IMG/VR virus record: IMGVR_UViG_3300025890_002165
Span: 1-64,000 of that record
From: a virus
Length of the DNA: 64,000 nt
Reading direction: 5' to 3' (one strand)
The translations under genes were made by a program, and so were the position numbers. Below the pieces are notes generated by a model. That model was given only the letters and a program-made list of their open reading frames with translations, did no database searches and was not told the DNA's origin. This document shows positions 1-7,961 of the stretch, in pieces. Positions within the stretch are counted from its first letter, which is position 1; the number at the start of each line of letters is the position of its first letter.

Positions 1-870
1 CAACAAGCACCCCAGATACCAGAGCAACCGCAAAATCCACTTGCCAAACACTTTAGGCAACCAAAGATTCATTTAGCTTTGCCTAGCAAAGGACAATACT
101 GGAAACCAAATGCACTAGAACTTCCTGCTACAGGAGAAGTTCCAATTTTTGCAATGACTGCAAAAGATGAAGTTGCATTACGTACACCAGATGGATTAAT
201 GAATGGACAATCAATGGTTAGTGTAATCGAAAGTTGTTGTCCATCAGTAAGAGATGCTTGGGGAATGCCTAGTATTGATACCGACGCACTATTGATTGCT
301 ATTCGTATTGCAAGTTTTGGAGAAGATATGGATGTCAATTCAACTTGCCCAAAATGCGAGCACGAAAACACATATAGTCTTCCACTAGGACAACGTTTAG
401 CTGGAATTACAATGCCAGACTACAATACTCCAGTACAAATTGGTGATTTAGGTTTTAAATTAAAGCCACAGTACTATGATGCAATAACAAGATTAAGTCA
501 GTTACGCTTTCAAGAAGAACGTATTAATAATGTTGTGGTTGATATGGACATGCCAGAAGAAGAAAAGTCTAAACAGCTTACAGATGGTTTTAGTCGTATT
601 ATGGATATGGGATTTGATAACATTACTGCTAGTACTGAAGCTATTGTTATGCCAGACGGCACACAAGTAACCGACGGTAATTTTATTAAAGAGTTTTTCC
701 AAAATGCTGATGCAGGAGTAATGCGTGAATTACAAGACAAACTTGTTGAAATACAAAAAACATCTAGCGGTGCTGATCTAAAGTTAAAATGTACAAATTG
801 TAATCATGAATGGGAAGCTCCATTGGAGTTTGATTACTCATCTTTTTTCGCAGAAGCCTCCTCCAATTAA
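1..870 (+). CDS. 26: gp26-like baseplate hub assembly protein (5' partial)
   Basis: The reading frame is open from base 1, so the gene begins before the window. The TTG at 79 is not a convincing start because protein-like sequence (ending LAKHFRQPKIHLALPSKGQYW) runs into it. The visible product is about 289 residues and resembles the T4 baseplate protein gp26 family (PF12322 type), which helps build the baseplate hub. Two CxxC pairs are visible, CPKCEHEN near nt 348 and CTNCNHEW near nt 790, and probably form a zinc-ribbon-like site that T4 gp26 need not share. The 3' end carries T TTT TTC at 843-849, and a second frame continues without a start codon (see 843-1082). The family call is from motif memory and is fairly confident. 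Confidence 0.75.
   Translation, partial: QQAPQIPEQPQNPLAKHFRQPKIHLALPSKGQYWKPNALELPATGEVPIFAMTAKDEVALRTPDGLMNGQSMVSVIESCCPSVRDAWGMPSIDTDALLIAIRIASFGEDMDVNSTCPKCEHENTYSLPLGQRLAGITMPDYNTPVQIGDLGFKLKPQYYDAITRLSQLRFQEERINNVVVDMDMPEEEKSKQLTDGFSRIMDMGFDNITASTEAIVMPDGTQVTDGNFIKEFFQNADAGVMRELQDKLVEIQKTSSGADLKLKCTNCNHEWEAPLEFDYSSFFAEASSN
843..849 (+). promoter_or_regulatory. Candidate -1 ribosomal slippery site T TTT TTC
   Basis: In the gp26 frame the codons are TCT TTT TTC GCA. Slipping back one base gives TTT TTT CGC and enters the long downstream frame. The upstream frame still has seven sense codons before its TAA at 868-870, so both products would be made. Confidence 0.6.
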
Positions 871-1082
871 AAACTGAGCAAGACGTCATATCCTTTTTAA
901 AAGGGTTTGACAGAGAAGTCGAGGCAATAAAAGAAGAGCTCTTAAGAATGTGTTGGTACATGCGTGGTGGATTAACTTACACAGAAGCACACAATCTTGA
1001 TCAAGCTGAACGTAAACTAATTGGTAAAATTATAGATAGTAATTTAGAAATAACTAAGCAAAGTAAATTGCCATTCTATTAA
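843..1082 (+). CDS. -1 frame extension of gp26 (candidate frameshift product, gp51 position)
   Basis: This frame is open from 834 to the stop at 1080-1082 and reads as normal protein (for example KTEQDVISFLKGFDREVEAI, then MCWYMRGGLTYTEAHNLDQA). It has no ATG, GTG or TTG before the ATG at 948, which is too far inside. It lies exactly -1 to the gp26 frame and meets it at the heptamer T TTT TTC (843-849), a canonical X XXY YYZ slippery site. A GGAG at about 825-828 lies some 14 nt upstream and could act as a stimulatory Shine-Dalgarno element. The simplest reading is a gp26-extension fusion made by ribosomal frameshifting. Its position after gene 26 is that of T4 gene 51, a hub assembly factor, but homology to gp51 is not shown. 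A one-base assembly error is the main alternative. Confidence 0.6.
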   Translation, partial: FFRRSLLQLKTEQDVISFLKGFDREVEAIKEELLRMCWYMRGGLTYTEAHNLDQAERKLIGKIIDSNLEITKQSKLPFY

Positions 1083-1132
1083 GATCACTTACGTGATCTG
1101 TTTACTCACTGTCGTTTCGTAAACTTTTTTTT
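1083..1132 (+). terminator. Tandem-hairpin terminator after the gp26 region
   Basis: Two hairpins follow the stop directly. The first is GATCAC-TTAC-GTGATC at 1083-1098. The second pairs GTTTAC (1100-1105) with GTAAAC (1119-1124) and is followed by eight T (1125-1132). The second hairpin plus T-tract is a typical Rho-independent terminator for the rightward transcript. Confidence 0.65.
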
Positions 1133-1489
1133 AACATTTATTCTAGTATCATCCAGATGAAGTAGTCATAATTCACCCGTTGCCGGGTGAATGTTGTCTG
1201 TGATAGCATCATCCGAGTATCAGCAGTCAGTTGGTTCGAAGAGATTATAGTTTCCTATACAGAGGCGGTTAATCTGTACCCCTTACTCTAGCGTTCACGT
1301 ATCAACGGTATCTTCTACACACATCCAACCAGCATGTAGTCAATTGTGGTTGTATCTGTCTCACAGAGCCACATCATTTGAGCCTAAAGTTAGCATTATT
1401 CCTTGAGCAACGTCACACCCAACGGCGAATTTTTCACGCAGTATCTTGACGAGTCGAGCTACCTCGACTAAACAGAGCTCTTGTAAGCC
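1133..1489. other. Convergent non-coding gap with many hairpins; possible structured RNA
   Basis: No open frame of useful length exists here on either strand. The gap lies between rightward gp26 transcription and the leftward operon ending at 1490. Perfect inverted repeats are frequent: ATTCACCCG-TTGC-CGGGTGAAT near 1171-1192, TACAGA/TCTGTA around 1257-1277, a nested TGTGG..TCTGT-CTC-ACAGA..CCACA near 1346-1375, and AGTCGAG-CTAC-CTCGACT near 1451-1470. These could be terminators for the leftward operon or one folded non-coding RNA. I recognise no known RNA family. Confidence 0.4.
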
Positions 1490-1930
1490 TTAATCTTGAT
1501 TGTTTTCATTTATGACGTGTTGACTTCTGTTAACTCTAACACGGATAAGTCCGTTGTACCAGTTATCAGATTCCAATACTTTGTGCCTGAATTGTTCTCT
1601 TGCTTCAACGTAACTACACTCTGCCTTGCTGTAACAATAGTAAAGTATTTCACGTTTAAAGCAGTCTTTGCCGAGTGCTTCGATGTCTTTGTTTAGTTCG
1701 TTTGATGAGCCATAATATTCTTGCCAGTCGCTGTCTACTTTATCTCTGATCTTCTTGCGTTTTTTATTACCATTCTTCAGTTTAACAACACGGTATCTTG
1801 TTCTAGCAAACTTGGCTAGCTTTTTACCAATATACTTGCGTTCACTTTCAGTATTAGTAATTAAGTAAACAAAACCTACACAATCTTCCGGTAATTCTGT
1901 TACAAGTTGATCATTGTAAGTCCACGACAT
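1490..1930 (-). CDS. GIY-YIG endonuclease, SegE-like
   Basis: A 146-residue protein with the GIY-YIG nuclease signature: GFVYLI at residues 19-24, KYIGKK at 32-37, DWQEYYGSS at 68-76, a candidate catalytic Glu at 109 (SYVEAREQF) and the family WYNG at 124-127. T4-like phages carry related stand-alone GIY-YIG proteins (Seg family) that act as homing endonucleases or nicking enzymes. A lysine-rich stretch at 51-64 may contact DNA. It is the last gene of the leftward operon, next to the hairpin-rich gap, a typical insertion site for a mobile nuclease. It looks full length with the catalytic residues present; target and mobility are unknown. Confidence 0.75.
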   Translation of the reverse strand: MSWTYNDQLVTELPEDCVGFVYLITNTESERKYIGKKLAKFARTRYRVVKLKNGNKKRKKIRDKVDSDWQEYYGSSNELNKDIEALGKDCFKREILYYCYSKAECSYVEAREQFRHKVLESDNWYNGLIRVRVNRSQHVINENNQD

Positions 1931-1934
1931 ATTA

Positions 1935-2375
1935 CTATATAGTGTCTCCGTAGATCCACCCTAAATTTTCTAATTTATGAATCCAGGTGAAAACTGGAAA
2001 CTCCATTGGTAAAACCCAACGTTGATTCCAGCATACGTAGTTACCATATTTCTTCTTTTTTCTCTTATATTGATCCTTATACTCAATCAAGTGCATAAAG
2101 CTATCAAATTCAAACCCTTCGATTGAAACTGATTCAATTGAGACTGCTTTATCCTTGATAATTTCTTTGCCTTTAGTAACGGTATCGTTATCGTTTTTGT
2201 TAAGCAAAGTAAATCCTAACTCATGTTTTCCGGTCTTTCCTTCAACACGAAATGTAAATTCTTGTTCTTTTTCAATCTTATCATTGAATAGCCAATCACC
2301 GTCCCAATCAATACAAAACTCAGGAGGATCTATGTGCCAAATTGGCTTGAGCTTAATTTTAATTACTGTATCCAT
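1935..2375 (-). CDS. Hypothetical protein in gp55-gp46 operon
   Basis: A 146-residue protein I do not recognise. It is rich in Trp, Asp and Lys, with an acidic aromatic motif CIDWDGDWLFND near residue 21 and a basic run KRKKKKYG near residue 105. There is no signal peptide or membrane segment. The alternation of charged and aromatic residues (EFTFRVEGKTGKHELGFTLL) suggests a beta-rich fold. Its start overlaps the end of the upstream radical-SAM gene by 17 nt, implying translational coupling. It ends 4 nt before the GIY-YIG gene. Confidence 0.6.
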   Translation of the reverse strand: MDTVIKIKLKPIWHIDPPEFCIDWDGDWLFNDKIEKEQEFTFRVEGKTGKHELGFTLLNKNDNDTVTKGKEIIKDKAVSIESVSIEGFEFDSFMHLIEYKDQYKRKKKKYGNYVCWNQRWVLPMEFPVFTWIHKLENLGWIYGDTI

Positions 2376-3654
2376 GCTCTCTTAACCATCCAAAGTATTC
2401 TGGAATACTATCAAATATACTAATTCCGTGATACCTGTCTTGTGTAGCTATTCTACTTGCGGCCTCTGCTCTACGTCTAAATGCTTCGTCTTCGTCACCA
2501 ACTGGTCGTTGCAAGTGTTTTATTAATGCTTCAGCTTCACGTTTAAGAGATAGTTCAACGTTGTTAGCATTTTTAGTGTTATTAAATTTTTTACTGTCTA
2601 GTTTAATACTGTCTGCAAATTCTTGTAGATGTTTAATAGCGAGCTCTTTATGCCCGTCTGGCAGTAGTTCTGACATCATCCAACTTGGTCTATGTGGGTA
2701 ACTTGCATCAATTGGAATACGTCTTTTTAGACCCTCTTTTAGCAGAGTGTGGTAGCGTCCAACACTAAGCAAGTTTGGTACTGTTCTGAATGCAAAATCA
2801 ACAAATGGCATCTTCTTTTGCATGGAAGTAATGTTTTCTAATATTTCATCAATATTACTTCCAGTTCTTATATAGTTGTTGCTTTCATCTGCTGTTTCAA
2901 TACTAATACCAATTTCAACTCGTTTAAATTTTTTAAATTGTTTAGCATATTCATTATATGTATAAGTTCCGTTTGTTGTAAAACTTAGGTTTAAATGCTT
3001 CATATCGTGTTCACTGAATAAATCAATTAAATCAGCAAACTCATCAATTAATGCTGGCTCTCCACCTATTAGATGTACAACTTTAAGATGTTTGTAATTG
3101 TTATCAAACCAATCTCTAAAATTTTGATAAGCAACTGCATCTTTAATCCACGGTTCTAGTTTCCATGTTTCAGGAATCCATTTAGCTGATCTTTGAAAAC
3201 TAGCAATTCTTGAACTCGCTTCTGGAGCACAAAACTTACAGGCTAAGTTACATGTATTCCCAATGTTTAGATGCAAACTGTGAATGTTACTTTCAGTTAC
3301 TTCAGTAAAAAGTTCTTTATGCGGACTTTGCTCAAAACTACGATCAAATGCATCTTGGAAAATAACACTTTTTAAATTTTCTTTTTGTCTAGCACTGGTG
3401 TACCCAGCTTGGTCCTTCATTTGACACATCTTACACATTGGATCAACGGTGTCACCAAGTTTAATATTACGTTTCTCTTGCATACGAGTACTATTCCAAT
3501 ACTCGTCAATGGTCATCTTTTTGATATTCCATTCTTCACCTAACTCAGTGTTGATAATTTTATCATTTTGACAGCCACACAGATCAAAACTTCCATCATT
3601 ATTAATGTTCAGTTCAAACCACGGAATATTACAAAATATATTTTTATTAGGCAT
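2359..3654 (-). CDS. Radical SAM protein with N-terminal SPASM/twitch-like region
   Basis: A 431-residue protein with the radical-SAM [4Fe-4S] motif C135-NLA-C139-KF-C142 and a GGEP strand motif at 197-200 that helps bind S-adenosylmethionine. Ahead of the core lies an N-terminal cysteine region (C8, C26, C28, C74, C77) with the family pattern C-x2-PW...G...C...WNS...C-x2-C. In classical SPASM or twitch enzymes such an auxiliary-cluster region follows the core, so this order is reversed. Such proteins probably do radical chemistry on peptides, sugars or other metabolites; the substrate is unknown. It overlaps the upstream radical-SAM gene by 8 nt and the downstream hypothetical by 17 nt. The C-terminal ~100 residues are charged and helical. 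Confidence 0.85.
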   Translation of the reverse strand: MPNKNIFCNIPWFELNINNDGSFDLCGCQNDKIINTELGEEWNIKKMTIDEYWNSTRMQEKRNIKLGDTVDPMCKMCQMKDQAGYTSARQKENLKSVIFQDAFDRSFEQSPHKELFTEVTESNIHSLHLNIGNTCNLACKFCAPEASSRIASFQRSAKWIPETWKLEPWIKDAVAYQNFRDWFDNNYKHLKVVHLIGGEPALIDEFADLIDLFSEHDMKHLNLSFTTNGTYTYNEYAKQFKKFKRVEIGISIETADESNNYIRTGSNIDEILENITSMQKKMPFVDFAFRTVPNLLSVGRYHTLLKEGLKRRIPIDASYPHRPSWMMSELLPDGHKELAIKHLQEFADSIKLDSKKFNNTKNANNVELSLKREAEALIKHLQRPVGDEDEAFRRRAEAASRIATQDRYHGISIFDSIPEYFGWLREHGYSN

Positions 3655-4675
3655 TTTTATAACACTTCAATTTACAAATTTCTAACGGAGCCATTAACCA
3701 TTGAGTTTCTAACTCTTTCCAACACGAATTGTTTATCACTGATTCAAATCCGTTTTTACGTATGTTGATTTTGTTTGCATATTTCTCAACAAAAGCATTT
3801 GGTATGTAACCACTATTAAACCAAGCACAAGGATAAAACTTACCATCAACATCAATCATTGGTATTTGTTCTTTACGTAAACAACTTTGCCAAGGTCTGT
3901 CTTTACCATTTAGTTTGTTCTTTTCAGCTTCACGTATATAATTAACGTGTTCTTTTCTTTTTGACAAAGAATGTGAACGTTTTTTATATACTTTCAATGA
4001 ACTTGCTTCGTTAATATTTATAGGCTCAAGATGGTCGTACCCATTTTCATCTAAGTACTGTTGATCAATACTTCCAACTTTGGTGCTTTCAACCAGTTGC
4101 CATCTATCAAAGTTTAATTCTTTAGCTCGAAATACAAATTTATTTTTTTGTATATCGTCTTGATTAAACCTAAATCTTATAGTACTCCAAACCATAAACG
4201 GTCTTTTGTGTTCAGATATTTTGCTAATTGCAATCATTCCGTCAATAATAGACAGCATATCACTATTAACACGATACATGTTGTTTTTAGTTGAGTTAAG
4301 TCCGTCAACACTAAATGTAATAGTGTCAAGAGGCGATAAAGATTCTCCTAGTTCAGTCCACCAGGAACTTGATTTATAACTGCCGTTTGTTGTAATACTA
4401 ATTCTAAGATTTGGTTTGTACTCTTTGATATACTGCACAATTTGCAAGAAATCTTTTGCATATATTGGATCACCTTTGTCGCCACAAAACAAGATACGTT
4501 CTACTTTGTCTAACACAAGCGGAGTGAATATACGTTTGAAGTCAGTGAGTGAATAGTCAGTATTAAGAACGTCTTTTAGTTCTTTGCTGAGTTCAGTTCT
4601 AGGACATCGCGGGCATTTAAGCACACATCTACTGCTAATTTCAATATGTAATTCAGATATGTCAAACAATATCAA
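3647..4675 (-). CDS. Radical SAM protein with C-terminal twitch/SPASM-like region
   Basis: A 342-residue protein with canonical domain order. The radical-SAM motif C17-VLK-C21-PR-C24 is near the N-terminus and a cysteine-rich segment is at the C-terminus: CLRKEQIP, then YPCAWFNSGYIP, and finally C334 and C338. GDKGDP near residue 65 takes the place of the GGEP motif. It resembles SPASM/twitch enzymes such as anaerobic sulfatase-maturating and peptide-modifying enzymes, but I cannot assign a substrate. It overlaps gp46 upstream by 14 nt and the next radical-SAM gene by 8 nt, so the three are co-translated. It is the only one of the nine radical-SAM proteins here with the usual core-first layout. 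Confidence 0.85.
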   Translation of the reverse strand: MILFDISELHIEISSRCVLKCPRCPRTELSKELKDVLNTDYSLTDFKRIFTPLVLDKVERILFCGDKGDPIYAKDFLQIVQYIKEYKPNLRISITTNGSYKSSSWWTELGESLSPLDTITFSVDGLNSTKNNMYRVNSDMLSIIDGMIAISKISEHKRPFMVWSTIRFRFNQDDIQKNKFVFRAKELNFDRWQLVESTKVGSIDQQYLDENGYDHLEPININEASSLKVYKKRSHSLSKRKEHVNYIREAEKNKLNGKDRPWQSCLRKEQIPMIDVDGKFYPCAWFNSGYIPNAFVEKYANKINIRKNGFESVINNSCWKELETQWLMAPLEICKLKCYKNA

Positions 4676-6431
4676 CGTCCGTGTTATAACTGGTAAAGCC
4701 GTTTTCCTTTACAACATGTAACGTATTGTTAACACGACCAGCTAGTTCGTCTTTGTGTGACACTAGCCAAACACTTCTATTGCTTTCACGGCTCATTTTT
4801 TTAAGTATACCTAGTGCATTTTCTACACCTGAACTGTCCATTCCGCTATCTACAAGTTCATCAATGAACAGTAGGTTGATTGGATGATATAAACTTTCCC
4901 ACACATCACGGAAACTCCAGCTCATGCTTAGAATAAGCCTGTTGCGTTCCCCACGACTTAGGTTATCAAAATCTAAGTCACGGCCTAGTTCTGTAATTTC
5001 TACACTTAAATCGTTTAAGAATTTCACTTGATGCGGAAGCCCTATCTTGTCTAAGTAAACATTCAAACGTGAATTTAAAAAACTTAGATTTTGATCAATA
5101 ATTCTTTTTCGTATAAAGCTATCTTTGTTTGTTAACAACTTCATTAAGAACTCTTGATGTTCTTTTATATTTACTAATTCATTGAGGTTGTCATAATCAA
5201 TTTTTTCAATACCAGCAGTTTCCATTTCTTGTATCTGTTCAGCATACGGATCTTGTTCTGCTTCTTTGTTAGCTAGTTGTGTTTCAAGGTTGGCTAGATT
5301 GTTTTTATGCTCAATAGCATCATCGCGGCTTGGATAAAACGTTTCTGGTTTATCTCCTATATTTCTATGTTTAGACATTACTTTGGTATGTTCTTCTTCT
5401 TTTTGACTGTTAGCAATAATCGCATCATTTGCTGTTTTCTTATTTTTTTCTTTGCTCTTTAAAAGTGCGTCTTGCTTCTCATCATGAATGTCTTGTCCAC
5501 ACGAATGACACTTGTGTTCTTTGAGTAGTGCTATTTCTTTATCAATTCTATCTATTAGGTCTTGTTGTTTTTGCGTATCATTCCATGCACTTGCTACCCA
5601 ACGTTCGGCTTCGTTATACGTTTTTTCTTTTTCATTCCATTTGTCTAACTTGTTATGTATTACTAGTTCATTATCAATATCAATTTTAGATAACTGTTCT
5701 ATACCTTTAGTAAACTTTTCCATTGACTCGTCATGTTGAGCATACCACAATCGTTGACGTTTACGCAAGTTATCAATTTGCTGTTCAATTCTTTCGTTGG
5801 CATCTCCTACTGCTTTGATACGAAATTCTTCTTCCGTTACAGCATCTTTTGTGAGTTTTTGCAAGTCTTTGAGATTGTCTGCTTTATCACTCAATATAGT
5901 AATACCAAGCAGTTGTTCAATCAAAGCACGTTGATCATTTGCTCTTAAACTTAGAAATGGTTCAGTGTATGTGTTTAGTGCTACAACGTGTTTGAACATT
6001 TCGTGACTCATACGTAGCAAACGTTCAACTTCTAATTGAGTTTGTCTACTATCGCCTTGGCTTTCGTCGGTCATTTCCTGTTCTTGTGCATTTACATAGA
6101 ACTTAAAAAGATTAGGCTTTCGACCACGTTCAACACGATACTCGTTACCATCAACTTCAAAATCAAGTGTAACCAACATATTCTTGGTATTTGTTTTGTT
6201 GATAAGATTATCTTTACGTATTTTGGTAAGTGCTTCACCGTACAACGCATAACTTAACGCATTTAGTATAGTTGTTTTACCTGTTCCGTTTCTTGCACCG
6301 CTGTCGTCGCCACCAAGATCTAAGTTTTCGCCCAGCACTAACGTGAGGTCTTGGCGGTTAAAATTAACCGCTTGGGTACTATTACCTACACTCATAAAGT
6401 TTTTTACAGTTAAGTCTTTTATTTTAAACAT
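4662..6431 (-). CDS. 46: Recombination nuclease ATPase subunit gp46 (SbcC/Rad50-like)
   Basis: A 589-residue SMC-type ATPase. The Walker A motif GARNGTGKTT is at residues 45-54, long coiled coils run through the middle with a zinc hook CHSCGQ near residue 310, the ABC signature LSRGERN is near 490 and Walker B LLFIDELVDSGMD is near 517. In T4, gp46 works with gp47 as the Mre11-Rad50-type complex that resects double-strand ends for recombination-dependent replication and host DNA breakdown. Length fits T4 gp46 (560 residues). Unlike in T4, it is separated from gene 47 by a radical-SAM gene. A sigma70-like promoter lies just upstream (6438-6466). Confidence 0.95.
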   Translation of the reverse strand: MFKIKDLTVKNFMSVGNSTQAVNFNRQDLTLVLGENLDLGGDDSGARNGTGKTTILNALSYALYGEALTKIRKDNLINKTNTKNMLVTLDFEVDGNEYRVERGRKPNLFKFYVNAQEQEMTDESQGDSRQTQLEVERLLRMSHEMFKHVVALNTYTEPFLSLRANDQRALIEQLLGITILSDKADNLKDLQKLTKDAVTEEEFRIKAVGDANERIEQQIDNLRKRQRLWYAQHDESMEKFTKGIEQLSKIDIDNELVIHNKLDKWNEKEKTYNEAERWVASAWNDTQKQQDLIDRIDKEIALLKEHKCHSCGQDIHDEKQDALLKSKEKNKKTANDAIIANSQKEEEHTKVMSKHRNIGDKPETFYPSRDDAIEHKNNLANLETQLANKEAEQDPYAEQIQEMETAGIEKIDYDNLNELVNIKEHQEFLMKLLTNKDSFIRKRIIDQNLSFLNSRLNVYLDKIGLPHQVKFLNDLSVEITELGRDLDFDNLSRGERNRLILSMSWSFRDVWESLYHPINLLFIDELVDSGMDSSGVENALGILKKMSRESNRSVWLVSHKDELAGRVNNTLHVVKENGFTSYNTDVDIV

Positions 6432-6437
6432 TGTATA

Positions 6438-6466
6438 ATTATAGCATCCTTTTTAGTAAAAAGCAA
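6438..6466 (-). promoter_or_regulatory. Sigma70-like promoter before gp46
   Basis: On the minus strand TTGCTT (6466-6461), a 17-nt spacer and TATAAT (6443-6438) form a near-consensus promoter. Transcription would start close to the gp46 ATG at 6431, giving a very short leader or none. An AGGA further upstream would serve only read-through transcripts. Function is inferred from the match alone. Confidence 0.45.
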
Positions 6467-7961
6467 CCGATAATTCGGGTAGTACTTGCTCAAACGATTC
6501 ATTGCGAATCTTATCTAGATTTTTAATATAGTTAATAAATGGTTGGTTGGTTACAAGTTTTGCATTCTTTAACTCTTGTATAACGGGTTCTATGTAACGT
6601 TGATATCTTGTATTAAAACCAGATGTAGTTAATTTCTTTAATACTGTTTCAGCAACATTCTTAGGTATATTTGTTAAACTCAAATGCTTTGGATTATACA
6701 AAATAGAAAAATGCACATCGTCGAACTCAATTGAATCTATCCATTCAAATAGTTCCGGCAAGTAGTAAACGTTTAATATACTAACTGCACCATGCAAACT
6801 AAGTTGTACATTTGAACTTTTATTTTGTTTAATGTATTTTACATTTTTCTCAACCAAGTCCCAGTTCCATTTTTGTCCTAGGCCTGGACGTTGATAGTTA
6901 AAACGCTCACCAAGGTCGTCAATTGAAATAGCCAAGTCTACAGTTTTAAAGTGAGTCCAGATTTCAAGTAATTCGTCTGTGATAATACTACCGTTTGTAT
7001 TATAATGTAGTGTAATGGTATGTGCAATATTGGCATTCATCATATAACGTAATGCTTTTAGGTGATCCTTATCAAGCAACGGTTCGCCGCCTGCAAAGTC
7101 AAAGTAACGCAATTGAGGATTAGCAATGACTTGATCCCATAGATGTTTGGAACTGCGAATCCATTTACCTTTTTCTAATGCAATAGTATCTTGTGTTTCT
7201 ACTGCAATTTTCGATGAACTTTTACTTGAGCAAATACGACATTTAAAGTTGCATACATTACCAAACGAAACAGATAACATTTTTAAGTTACGTATATCGT
7301 CTTCGTCCCAATTGATTGCTTTACTGTCGTTGCCAAATCGACCTGCATACATTTGACGTTTACTTACAGTACCACTTTCTTCTTCTTTCCAACAACGAAA
7401 ACATCCTGAAGGTTTATCACCTCTTCTAAACTGACTCCGTAGTGTTTTCATATGTTTGCTATCATATACTTCTTTGAGTGTTGATGTATTTGGGTGATAC
7501 GCCTTGCCATTTTCATCTGCTATATGTCCTTGGTAAAAACAGCATGGGCTGATAGTGCCTAACGGATCAACGTCTAAGGAATTCCATGGCATTGGGCATA
7601 CAGTTTCTGGTAAATCAAATGTTGTATTGCTATTTTCTATTTTCAACCCATTGCTTAACAAAGTGTCAACGTGTATGTTAGGTTCAGAATCTGCTCCAAC
7701 AATGTTATATGCTTCTAAGATAGCGTTTTTTGTTTCTTTGTTTGGTACATAAATGTGTATAAAAAAATTTGGAATATCTAGTATACGAATATTTTTATAA
7801 AAGTCTTTGAAAAACTTTGTTAGTAAACTATGATTAACATCACTGTTTAATTCAAACACTAGCTTTTCGTTGGGTTCGTACACTTCTTTAGCCATCCCAG
7901 CCAACGTGGTAAAAAACTCACCCCACGGCATATCAAGCATATCTTCAACGTTATACTTCAT
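6453..7961 (-). CDS. Radical SAM protein inserted between gp46 and gp47
   Basis: A 502-residue protein. Residues 1-115 form an N-terminal domain without cysteine clusters that the other radical-SAM proteins here lack. Then comes the SPASM/twitch-like cysteine region (C122-PMPW, C140-C141, C187-FR-C190) and the radical-SAM core with C237-NFK-C241-RI-C244 and GGEP at 291-294. Its start overlaps the end of gene 47 by 4 nt and it ends 22 nt before gene 46, so it sits inside the recombination nuclease operon. It is most like the 407-residue protein at 50536-51759 (GNxCNxKCRIC, YNTNG, FxxVxxAISID). Substrate unknown; a DNA-metabolism link is suggested only by location. Confidence 0.85.
   Translation of the reverse strand: MKYNVEDMLDMPWGEFFTTLAGMAKEVYEPNEKLVFELNSDVNHSLLTKFFKDFYKNIRILDIPNFFIHIYVPNKETKNAILEAYNIVGADSEPNIHVDTLLSNGLKIENSNTTFDLPETVCPMPWNSLDVDPLGTISPCCFYQGHIADENGKAYHPNTSTLKEVYDSKHMKTLRSQFRRGDKPSGCFRCWKEEESGTVSKRQMYAGRFGNDSKAINWDEDDIRNLKMLSVSFGNVCNFKCRICSSKSSSKIAVETQDTIALEKGKWIRSSKHLWDQVIANPQLRYFDFAGGEPLLDKDHLKALRYMMNANIAHTITLHYNTNGSIITDELLEIWTHFKTVDLAISIDDLGERFNYQRPGLGQKWNWDLVEKNVKYIKQNKSSNVQLSLHGAVSILNVYYLPELFEWIDSIEFDDVHFSILYNPKHLSLTNIPKNVAETVLKKLTTSGFNTRYQRYIEPVIQELKNAKLVTNQPFINYIKNLDKIRNESFEQVLPELSVAFY

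Noticed and set aside
79-81. TTG as the start of the gp26-like gene
   Set aside because: The frame is open and protein-like back to base 1, so the gene is cut by the window edge.
1233-1240. GGTTCGAA, a tRNA T-loop-like motif
   Set aside because: The flanking bases do not form a T-stem, and no acceptor or anticodon arm can be drawn around it on either strand.
1496-1696. 66-codon plus-strand frame opposite the GIY-YIG gene
   Set aside because: Antisense shadow of a gene with intact catalytic motifs.
4015-4022. TATAAATA on the minus strand inside a radical-SAM gene
   Set aside because: About 360 nt from the next gene start and inside AT-rich coding DNA; with no gap or ribosome context a chance match is more likely.
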